Assembly: GCA_021790625.1 (NCBI GenBank)
Contig: JAJYGL010000106.1
Span: 6,907-12,063 of the forward strand
Reading direction: 5' to 3'
DNA: 5,157 bases
Source: Pseudomonadota bacterium
GTDB taxonomy: Bacteria > Pseudomonadota > Gammaproteobacteria > Burkholderiales > Sulfuriferulaceae
The translations under genes and the position numbers were made by a program. The notes beneath the pieces were generated by a model, which was not told the DNA's origin, did not search any database, and saw only the letters and a program-made list of their open reading frames with translations. Each line of letters begins with the position of its first letter. Positions within the stretch are counted from its first letter, which is position 1. Shown piece after piece: positions 1 to 5,157 of this stretch.

Positions 1-774
1 GTGAAAGGTGTGCCATTATTGTTGTTGCATGGTTGGGGGATGCACGCGGGCATTTGGGCAGACGTACAACGGCAATGGCTGGTGTCTGATGTGTTCGCGC
101 CAGATTTGCCCGGCTATGGCGGTACATCGCCGCTGGCTGGTGGTTTGAACGAGTTGGTGCAGCAAATGCTGCGTCACGTACCGGACAGGTTTGACGTGTG
201 TGGTTGGTCATTGGGTGGATTGCTGGCCCAGCAGATGGCATTGTTGGCGCCTGATCGGGTAAGACGGGTGGTTCTGGTGGGGGCGACGCCTTGTTTCGTG
301 ACACGGGAAAATTGGAACTGCGGTATTGAAAAGTCTGTGTTGATGGCGTTTGGAGACGACTTGGCGCAGGCATACGAACCGACACTGAAGCGTTTTCTGG
401 CGTTGCAGGTACGCGGCGAGCAGGCTGCACGTGATAACCTTGCGCGCTTGCGCGAGCAATTGTTTGCACGGGGAAAGCCGGATGTGGCTGTTTTGCAACA
501 AGGGTTGCAGATTTTGCTGGATACCGATTTGCGGGCGGAAATCCCCATGATGCGGCAACCATTGTTGCTGGTGCAGGGCAGCCAGGATCAGTTGACACCG
601 CCATGTGCGGCAGAATGGCTGGCAACCGAAGTTGCCGGGGCTCAATTGATACGGATCAGCGGTGCGGCGCATGCGCCTTTTTTGTCGCACACCACGGCAT
701 TTGTTGCGGCATTACAGGATTTTCTGGCTGTGTCAGCGGATGATTCAGTCGCCTGTATGAGCGGGGTTGGATGA
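1..774 (+). CDS. bioH: BioH, pimeloyl-ACP methyl ester carboxylesterase (5' end possibly outside window)
   Basis: This cytoplasmic alpha/beta-hydrolase cleaves the methyl ester of pimeloyl-ACP, ending the BioC-started elongation and releasing pimeloyl-ACP for BioF. From the GTG at base 1 it is 257 residues, close to the family's usual length of about 256. The fold's landmarks are visible: LLLHGWG (residues 7-13, with the oxyanion-hole Trp12), the nucleophile elbow GWSLGG with Ser70, Asp196 in QGSQDQLTP, and His224 in GAAHAPFLSH. Their spacing matches the Ser82/Asp207/His235 triad of E. coli BioH. The segment TPCF followed by RFLALQ (131-136) is also BioH-like and argues against a generic hydrolase. 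The LLLHGWG motif begins about ten residues earlier than in E. coli BioH and the frame is open to the edge. The GTG may therefore be an internal valine with the true start upstream. The stop TGA overlaps the bioC ATG by four bases. The C-terminal 15 residues or so look non-conserved. Confidence 0.9.
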   Translation: MKGVPLLLLHGWGMHAGIWADVQRQWLVSDVFAPDLPGYGGTSPLAGGLNELVQQMLRHVPDRFDVCGWSLGGLLAQQMALLAPDRVRRVVLVGATPCFVTRENWNCGIEKSVLMAFGDDLAQAYEPTLKRFLALQVRGEQAARDNLARLREQLFARGKPDVAVLQQGLQILLDTDLRAEIPMMRQPLLLVQGSQDQLTPPCAAEWLATEVAGAQLIRISGAAHAPFLSHTTAFVAALQDFLAVSADDSVACMSGVG

Positions 775-1673
775 GTGTGAGTATGGCGCAGGAACAGAAC
801 GAACAATATGGCGCTGGCGTGGACAAGGCGCTTGTGCGGCAGTCATTCAATCGTGCGGCAAATCAATACGATGCGCATGCGGTGTTGCAGCGCGAGGTCG
901 CTGCGCGCATGTTGTCACGCCTGACATATATCCGACATCAACCGGAGCGGGTGCTGGATGCCGGTTGCGGCACTGGTTTTGGCGTGAAGGGTTTGTGTGA
1001 ACGGTATCCTCAAGCCAATATCGTAGCACTTGATCTGGCCGAAGCTATGTTGAAACTGGCCTGTCCCTCGCGCCCGTTCTGGCAGAAATGGCGACAGACT
1101 TCGGTGTTTCCCGTGTGTGGTGATTTGGACCGGTTGCCGTTGCCGGATGCGGCGGTCGATATGGTATGGTCGAGCCTCGCTTTGCAATGGAGCAATGATT
1201 TGCGCGCCAGTTTTGCCGAATTGCGCCGGGTATTGGCACCCGGCGGGCTGTTGATGTTTGCGACCTTCGGGCCGGATACATTAAAGGAATTGCGCTCGGC
1301 TTTCGCTCGTGTCGATACGCAGATGCACGTCAATCATTTTATTGACATGCATGATATGGGAGACTGGTTGATGCAGGCGGGTTTTTCCGCGCCGGTGATG
1401 GATATGGAGTTCATCACCCTCACTTATCCCGATTTGCGCGCCATGTTGCACGATCTGAAAGCCATTGGGGCCCATAATGTGATGCAGGGGCGCTCGGCCG
1501 GGTTGATGGGGCGCGCGCGCTGGCAGGCGCTGGAATCCGCCATGGAGTCGTTTCGTCAGGCAGGGCAGTTGCCACTGACCTACGAAGTCGTTTATGGCCA
1601 TGCCTGGGTGGCGGATGTCCGGCCAGATGTCAAGACGCAGACCGTGCAGTGGCACCGCCGGGTCATGTCATGA
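771..1673 (+). CDS. bioC: BioC, malonyl-ACP O-methyltransferase
   Basis: This SAM-dependent methyltransferase caps the free carboxyl of malonyl-ACP (or malonyl-CoA) as a methyl ester, so that the fatty-acid synthase can extend it to pimeloyl-ACP methyl ester. The 300-residue product shows the BioC N-terminal signature (SFNRAANQYDAHAVLQ, residues 25-40). It also has class I motif I, VLDAGCGTG (61-69), an acidic ribose-binding residue in ALDLAE (D88), GDLDRLPLPDAAVD (117-130), WSSLALQW (133-140), and RRVLAPGGLLMFATFG (152-167). The C-terminal YEVVYGHAW (271-279) resembles longer beta/gammaproteobacterial BioC proteins rather than the roughly 250-residue E. coli enzyme. A basic, aromatic insert lies at about 97-112. 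The start at 771 overlaps the bioH stop as ATGA, supporting coupling. An in-frame ATG at 783 (residue 5) is an alternative, and no strong Shine-Dalgarno sequence separates the two. The stop overlaps the bioD start in the same way. Confidence 0.95.
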   Translation: MSVSMAQEQNEQYGAGVDKALVRQSFNRAANQYDAHAVLQREVAARMLSRLTYIRHQPERVLDAGCGTGFGVKGLCERYPQANIVALDLAEAMLKLACPSRPFWQKWRQTSVFPVCGDLDRLPLPDAAVDMVWSSLALQWSNDLRASFAELRRVLAPGGLLMFATFGPDTLKELRSAFARVDTQMHVNHFIDMHDMGDWLMQAGFSAPVMDMEFITLTYPDLRAMLHDLKAIGAHNVMQGRSAGLMGRARWQALESAMESFRQAGQLPLTYEVVYGHAWVADVRPDVKTQTVQWHRRVMS

Positions 1674-2335
1674 ACGCCTGTTTTGTCACCGGTACTGACA
1701 CGGGAATCGGCAAAACCCGTGTCACGGCGGCGTTGTTGCATAAACTTGCCCTGCAGGGTAAACGGGTGGTGGGGATGAAACCCGTGGCGTCTGGCGCCAT
1801 CTGGCGCGCGGGTGTGCAGGAATGGGAAGATGTGTCGCAACTCGCGGCGGCCAGTACGGTGTCAGCTCCGCTGGAATGGCGCAATCCTTATCGGTTCGAC
1901 GCGCCGATTTCGCCACATCTGGCAGCACAACAGGCTAATGTGCGGATTGATCTGTCGATCATTCGGGCGGCGTACGAGCAATTACAGGCGATGGCAGACT
2001 GGGTGGTGGTCGAGGGCGCAGGTGGCTGGTATGCGCCGTTGAATGCAGGGCAGAGCATGGCCGATTTGGCGCGGGCATTGAATATTCCGGTGGTACTGGT
2101 GGTAGGTATCCGTTTGGGTTGCATCAATCATGCTGTGTTGACCGCGCAGGCGATTATTCGTGATGGGGTGTCATTTGCTGGATGGGTCGCCAATATTGTG
2201 GACAAAGATATGCTGCTGGCAGAAGAAAATATCGATAGCATTCGCACGCGACTGTCTGCTCCCCTGTTGGGCGTGCTGCCGTGGGATCTACAGGCAGGTT
2301 TTGGGGATGTTGCTGCCTGTTTGCGGGACTTCTGA
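1670..2335 (+). CDS. bioD: BioD, ATP-dependent dethiobiotin synthetase
   Basis: This enzyme carboxylates 7,8-diaminopelargonic acid with CO2 and ATP to form the ureido ring of dethiobiotin, the penultimate step of biotin synthesis, in the cytoplasm. The 221-residue product aligns almost without gaps to E. coli BioD over its first 115 residues. It has the P-loop GTDTGIGKT (8-16, with Lys15), KPVASG with Lys37 and Ser41, Asp54 as a likely metal ligand, and VEGAGGW with Glu115. The segment VVGIRLGCINHAVLTAQ (145-161) and the C-terminal LLGVLPW (199-205) are also typical. I chose ATG 1670 because it gives the usual four-residue lead before FVTGTDT and forms an ATGA overlap with the bioC stop. An in-frame GTG at 1649 would add seven residues with no family support. 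The stop TGA (2333-2335) is followed directly by an in-frame TAA. This appears to be the last gene of the operon. Confidence 0.95.
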   Translation: MNACFVTGTDTGIGKTRVTAALLHKLALQGKRVVGMKPVASGAIWRAGVQEWEDVSQLAAASTVSAPLEWRNPYRFDAPISPHLAAQQANVRIDLSIIRAAYEQLQAMADWVVVEGAGGWYAPLNAGQSMADLARALNIPVVLVVGIRLGCINHAVLTAQAIIRDGVSFAGWVANIVDKDMLLAEENIDSIRTRLSAPLLGVLPWDLQAGFGDVAACLRDF

Positions 2336-2464
2336 TAATCTCTGTCTCGAACCACCGTCGTGACCATGTGGGAATAAATCAGCAGCTCTTTTCGTTGTAT
2401 ATGGTATGTATGTAATTTACGTTTGATAGGTCAACTGGTTGGTAATTTATCCTTTTTCCTCGCT

Positions 2465-2491
2465 GGGTTAAAACCCCGGCCCGAAAGCCGG
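2465..2491 (+). terminator. Possible terminator hairpin after bioD
   Basis: Two adjacent hairpins can form. The first is GGGT-TAAA-ACCC (2465-2476). The second, stronger one is CCGGC-CCGAAA-GCCGG (2476-2491, a 5-bp all-GC stem with a 6-nt loop); the two share base 2476. Position, about 130 bp after the bioD stop, would suit the end of the bio transcript. No uninterrupted T tract follows on the + strand, only the mixed, T-rich stretch 2498-2513, so this is a weak intrinsic terminator at best. Read on the - strand the hairpin is followed by a short GGTTTT. A structured RNA element is an alternative. Confidence 0.3.
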
Positions 2492-2546
2492 TGATCTCAT
2501 TGCTTCGCTTTTCATAAATTGTTCAGGTATATCAGGGTGGCGTGAA

Positions 2547-2575
2547 TTTACAGGTTGATGAAATGTGGTTATGAT
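2547..2575 (+). promoter_or_regulatory. Sigma-70-like promoter for the GGDEF/EAL gene
   Basis: The -35 element TTTACA (2547-2552) matches TTGACA at five of six positions. The -10 element TATGAT (2570-2575) matches TATAAT at five of six. They are separated by exactly 17 bp, the optimal spacing. Transcription would begin near 2582, giving a leader of about 85 nt before the ATG at 2668. If real, the signalling gene is transcribed independently of the bio operon. No start site can be proved from sequence. Confidence 0.5.
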
Positions 2576-2590
2576 GAAATGGTACTGTCA

Positions 2591-2623
2591 AACGGCGTCG
2601 TGCTTGCCAGTGGCGACGGCGTT
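2591..2623. repeat. Imperfect inverted repeat in the GGDEF/EAL leader
   Basis: Arms AACGGCGTCG (2591-2600) and CGACGGCGTT (2614-2623) are complementary at nine of ten positions, the exception being a G opposite G, around a 13-nt centre. Each arm also contains the same 7-bp word ACGGCGT in direct orientation (2592-2598 and 2616-2622, 24 bp apart), and that word is itself a small dyad, ACG-G-CGT. It lies just downstream of the predicted start site and 44 bp before the gene. It could be an RNA stem-loop in the leader or a two-site operator. No T tract follows, so it is not an intrinsic terminator. Confidence 0.5.
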
Positions 2624-2656
2624 CGTATCGTGATGGGTTGTCTGGTTGCCGTGATT

Positions 2657-2662
2657 GAGGGG
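2657..2662 (+). promoter_or_regulatory. Ribosome binding site of the GGDEF/EAL gene
   Basis: GAGGGG lies 5 nt before ATG 2668 and 8 nt before the second, adjacent ATG at 2671. It is the strongest Shine-Dalgarno sequence at any start in this window and fixes the start of the signalling gene to one of these two codons. Confidence 0.7.
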
Positions 2663-2667
2663 TCAAT

Positions 2668-5157
2668 ATGATGCGGCGTCTTGCCCGTTTCTGGCATCAT
2701 ACAGATCTGTTTCATCGTTTATTGTGGCTGATGAGCCTCAGTTGTCTGGTGGCAAGTTTGTATGGGCTGTCGAATTTGCCGCGCATTGGTTTTGTGCCAT
2801 TGTTGTTGATCTTGTGGTGGTGTTGCTATCTGGTATTGCAGCGCAGTCTGAAAGCGTTGGATACGTTAGTGACGGCCGTCAATGAAATGAAAAATGGCCA
2901 TTACAATATGCAGGTACCCGTGTGCGGTGCGCCGGATTTTCGTACACTGATTCATGCTTATAACGATGGTATGTTACATACCCAGCGCCTGCTGAGTAGT
3001 TTGCGCCATAAAGAGCGTGAGCAAAATGAGTTGCTCACGTGCATGACCGAGCGCAATTTTGCCTGGCAAGAGGAACGTCGCGCCATTAATCTTGCCGTGA
3101 TTGTGGCGGAAACCGATATCGATGGTCGCATCACGTATGTCAATGATGCTTTTTGTGCCGTTACCGGCTACACGCGTGATGAGTTGGTGGGGCGTGTCCA
3201 CAGTCTGCTAGGTACACAGCAAACCGACCAGAATGAATACCGCGATATGTGGCAAGCCATTTTGATTGGGCGGGTCTGGTCGGGCGAGTTTTGTGATCGG
3301 ACGCGGGATGGCAACTTGTTCTGGCTGCATACCACCATCGTGCCTATTCTGGATGATGCAAGCAAAACCCCGCGCTATTTCAAAGCCATCAGTTTTGATA
3401 TTACGCCACGGAAATCGCTGGAGCAATTGTTGCGATTGGAGCGCGAGCGAGCGGAGATTACTTTGGCCTCGATAGGGGACGCGGTCATCAGTACCGATGC
3501 GCGGGGCGACGTCATCTTCATGAATAAGGTGGCCGAAGCAATAACGGTGTGCACAACCAACATTGCGAAAGGCTTGCCTGTCGTTGGGTTCTTCGACCTG
3601 GTGCAGGAATACAGCCGCGCAAGGCTGGAAAATCCGGTGGTGCAGGCGTTGACCGAAAAAAAGGAAGTCGTGCTGGCCGATGATGCCGTTTTGCGCTCGC
3701 GCTGTGGCGCCGAGCGGGAAATTGAAGGCAGGGCGACGCCTATTTTGACGCCGGATGGCGAATTGATGGGCGCTGTGATGGTGTTTCGCGATGTGGGCGA
3801 AAAAAGACGTTTGCTATCGGCCGTGCGTTGGCAAGCGAACCATGATGCGTTGACCCGTCTACCGAACCGAAATCTGCTGCAGGACTGTTTCAGTCGGGCG
3901 TTTGTCGACGCGCGACAACATGAAACGCTGACGGCGGTGTGTTTGCTTGATCTGGATGAGTTCAAACCTATCAATGATCGTTACGGTCATGAAGTGGGCG
4001 ACGCGATTCTGGTGGAAATGGCTTCTCGTTTGATTCACACCGTACGGACGCAGGATACAGTGGCGCGACTGGGGGGCGACGAATTTGTGGTGTTGCTCAA
4101 CGGGTTCCGTCAGGTGGATGAAATCGACCCTCTGCTGGAGCGAATGCTGGCGGTCATTGGCGAACCCGTTACAGTGGGGGATGTCTCGGTGACTGTGTCC
4201 GGCAGTATCGGGGTGACGCTGTATCCGCTGGATGATGCCAATGCCGATATTTTGTTGCGTCATGCCGATCAGGCCATGTGTCAGGCCAAGCAGGGTGGGC
4301 GTAGTCGTTATCATTTGTTTGATCTGGTCAGCGACCAGCAGGTGCAGAGTAGTATCCGACAACTGGAGCGCCTGCGGCAGGCGTTGTTGCATGACGAATT
4401 CGTGCTGCATTATCAGCCCAAGGTGAATATGCGCACTGGCCAGATTATCGGTATGGAAGCCTTGTTGCGCTGGCAGCACCCGGAACGGGGGCTGATTTTC
4501 CCGCTGGAGTTTTTACCCATCATCGAACAGACCGATTTGATCATTCAGATTGGCGAGTGGGTGTTGGAACAGGCGTTGCGCCAGATTGCGGCTTGGCAGC
4601 GCGAGGGAATTATTTTGCACGTGGGGGTAAATATTGCAGGCGTGCATTTCCAGCAAAGCGATTTTTGTGAGCGTTTGACGTTGTTACTGGCGCGTTACCC
4701 AGAGGTGGAGCCAAAATATCTACAAATCGAGATTCTGGAATCAGCGGCATTGGGAGACATGCAACAGGCGCGTAGCACGGTGCAAGCATGTCAGATGTTG
4801 GGCGTTACTTTTGCGCTCGATGATTTTGGAACGGGATATTCTTCGCTCAGTTATCTGAAACATTTGTCGGTGGATGCGCTGAAAATCGACCAGAGCTTTG
4901 TTCGCGACATGCTGCTGGACAAATCCGGACTGTCTTTGGTGGAAGCGGTAATCAGCATGGCGCGGGTATTTGATAGCGAAGTGGTGGCAGAAGGGGTGGA
5001 AACAGTTGAGCATGGCGTGTTGCTGTTGCGTTTGGGTTGCGATGTTGGACAAGGATATGGCATCGCCAAACCCATGCCAGTGCAACAGGTGATCCCGTGG
5101 ATACGGCAATATCATCCTGATGTATCGTGGGCGACGTGGGCAGATGTTCATTGGGAT
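2668..5157 (+). CDS. Membrane-bound HAMP-PAS-PAS-GGDEF-EAL cyclic-di-GMP enzyme (3' end outside window)
   Basis: At least 830 residues, with no stop before the window edge. Predicted to make and/or degrade the second messenger c-di-GMP at the inner membrane. Seen in order: two hydrophobic helices (about 15-35 and 40-57) with a short NLPR turn; a HAMP-like segment (58-110) ending DFRTLIHAYNDGML; a charged coiled linker (105-140); PAS 1 (about 140-250, with YVNDAFCAVTGYTRDELVG and a PAC-like tail); and PAS 2 (about 260-380). The GGDEF domain (about 381-550) has HDALTRLPNR, an intact GGDEF (469-473), and inhibitory-site R460-T-Q-D463 exactly five residues before it. The EAL domain (about 564-812) has EALLRW (E597), N655, E688, DDFGTGYSS (718-726), K739, E775 and QGYGIAKPMP (Q795). 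No checked catalytic residue is missing, so both activities look possible. The signal, partner and output are not evident. It probably has its own promoter and is not part of the biotin operon. Confidence 0.93.
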   Translation, partial: MMRRLARFWHHTDLFHRLLWLMSLSCLVASLYGLSNLPRIGFVPLLLILWWCCYLVLQRSLKALDTLVTAVNEMKNGHYNMQVPVCGAPDFRTLIHAYNDGMLHTQRLLSSLRHKEREQNELLTCMTERNFAWQEERRAINLAVIVAETDIDGRITYVNDAFCAVTGYTRDELVGRVHSLLGTQQTDQNEYRDMWQAILIGRVWSGEFCDRTRDGNLFWLHTTIVPILDDASKTPRYFKAISFDITPRKSLEQLLRLERERAEITLASIGDAVISTDARGDVIFMNKVAEAITVCTTNIAKGLPVVGFFDLVQEYSRARLENPVVQALTEKKEVVLADDAVLRSRCGAEREIEGRATPILTPDGELMGAVMVFRDVGEKRRLLSAVRWQANHDALTRLPNRNLLQDCFSRAFVDARQHETLTAVCLLDLDEFKPINDRYGHEVGDAILVEMASRLIHTVRTQDTVARLGGDEFVVLLNGFRQVDEIDPLLERMLAVIGEPVTVGDVSVTVSGSIGVTLYPLDDANADILLRHADQAMCQAKQGGRSRYHLFDLVSDQQVQSSIRQLERLRQALLHDEFVLHYQPKVNMRTGQIIGMEALLRWQHPERGLIFPLEFLPIIEQTDLIIQIGEWVLEQALRQIAAWQREGIILHVGVNIAGVHFQQSDFCERLTLLLARYPEVEPKYLQIEILESAALGDMQQARSTVQACQMLGVTFALDDFGTGYSSLSYLKHLSVDALKIDQSFVRDMLLDKSGLSLVEAVISMARVFDSEVVAEGVETVEHGVLLLRLGCDVGQGYGIAKPMPVQQVIPWIRQYHPDVSWATWADVHWD

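Larger units (their letters stand above)
2339..2667. other. Intergenic region between bioD and the GGDEF/EAL gene
   Basis: About 330 bp with no convincing gene on either strand, and visibly richer in A/T than the flanking genes up to about 2460. From left to right I see AT-rich DNA with repeated TATG words (2398-2412), a GC-rich hairpin (2465-2491), a promoter-like pair (2547-2575), an imperfect 10-bp inverted repeat (2591-2623), a 37-codon ORF (2558-2671), and a Shine-Dalgarno sequence (2657-2662). I see no tRNA, no riboswitch that I recognise (the c-di-GMP GEMM consensus is not present), and no insertion-sequence ends. Confidence 0.8.
2558..2671 (+). other. Possible 37-codon leader ORF overlapping the GGDEF/EAL start
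   Basis: An ORF from ATG 2558 encodes 37 residues (begins MKCGYDEMVLSNGVV, ends VAVIEGSI). Its TGA (2669-2671) overlaps the downstream ATG as ATGA, the same junction used twice in the bio operon. Its start has only a weak AGG (2552-2554) in front. The ORF conflicts with the predicted promoter, whose start site near 2582 would lie downstream of ATG 2558 and of the second in-frame ATG at 2579. I do not recognise the peptide, and an ORF this short can arise by chance. It is listed because of the overlap. Confidence 0.15.

Noticed and set aside
208..690. 160-residue open frame on the - strand inside bioH
   Set aside because: It is antisense to the conserved hydrolase core, including the Ser70 region, with no recognisable protein features.
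1649..1669. GTG at 1649 as an earlier bioD start
   Set aside because: It adds seven residues not expected before the FVTGTDT P-loop strand, and the ATG at 1670 makes the same ATGA overlap seen at bioH-bioC.
2423..2451. TTGATA (2423-2428) as a -35 element of an upstream promoter
   Set aside because: At 16-18 bp spacing the downstream hexamer is ATTTAT/TTTATC, a poor -10 match, so the pair is not supported.
2461..2520. Possible c-di-GMP (GEMM) or other riboswitch upstream of the GGDEF/EAL gene
   Set aside because: A GAAA-containing hairpin is present, but the conserved GEMM blocks around it are absent and I could match no other riboswitch class. The element also lies before the predicted promoter.
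3375..3974. 199-residue open frame on the - strand
   Set aside because: It lies wholly opposite the PAS 2/GGDEF coding region, has a serine/threonine/arginine-rich composition typical of antisense frames, and shows no domain I recognise.
3859..4479. 206-residue open frame on the - strand
   Set aside because: It is opposite the conserved GGDEF and early EAL motifs. Its histidine/glutamine-rich translation is what antisense of this coding sequence gives, and it has no plausible ribosome binding context.
1..5157. Functional link between biotin synthesis and c-di-GMP signalling
   Set aside because: The signalling gene is separated by about 330 bp, has its own likely promoter and ribosome binding site, and carries no biotin-related domain. 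Adjacency alone is not evidence.

Overview
The window reads left to right on the + strand. It holds the distal part of a biotin-synthesis operon (bioH, bioC, bioD), then about 330 bp of non-coding DNA, then a large membrane-bound cyclic-di-GMP signalling gene that runs off the right edge. Protein style points to a Gram-negative proteobacterium, most likely a betaproteobacterium of the Nitrosomonadales/methylotroph/iron-oxidiser type. The reasons are the BioC/BioH route to pimelate, the 300-residue BioC with a YEVVYGHAW-type C-terminus, leucine codons dominated by TTG/CTG, moderate GC, and a HAMP-PAS-PAS-GGDEF-EAL protein. The taxonomic call is inference from recalled sequence style, not a search.

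Positions 1-2335 carry the three bio genes with no gaps. The bioH stop overlaps the bioC start as ATGA (771-774), and the bioC stop overlaps the bioD start as ATGA (1670-1673), so the genes are probably cotranscribed and translationally coupled. BioC methylates malonyl thioester so that fatty-acid synthesis will elongate it. BioH removes the methyl group once pimeloyl-ACP is made. BioD closes the ureido ring to give dethiobiotin. The intermediate enzymes BioF and BioA and the last enzyme BioB are not in the window; bioF is a reasonable guess for the gene just upstream. The bioH reading frame is open to the left edge, and its N-terminus looks about ten residues short, so its true start may lie outside.

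Positions 2339-2667 contain no convincing gene. They hold a GC-rich hairpin that may end the bio transcript, a good sigma-70-like promoter (TTTACA-17 bp-TATGAT), a 10-bp near-perfect inverted repeat in the predicted 5' leader, a 37-codon ORF that ends in an ATGA overlap with the next gene, and a strong ribosome binding site.

Positions 2668-5157 encode at least 830 residues of a dual GGDEF/EAL protein with no stop in the window. It has two membrane helices separated by only a few residues, a HAMP-like segment, a coiled linker, two PAS domains, a GGDEF domain with both its active site and its inhibitory RxxD site, and an EAL domain with all the catalytic residues I could check. It has its own promoter, and its position next to bioD looks incidental.

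I found no mobile element, CRISPR array, RNA gene or clearly new system. The least explained material is the leader of the signalling gene.
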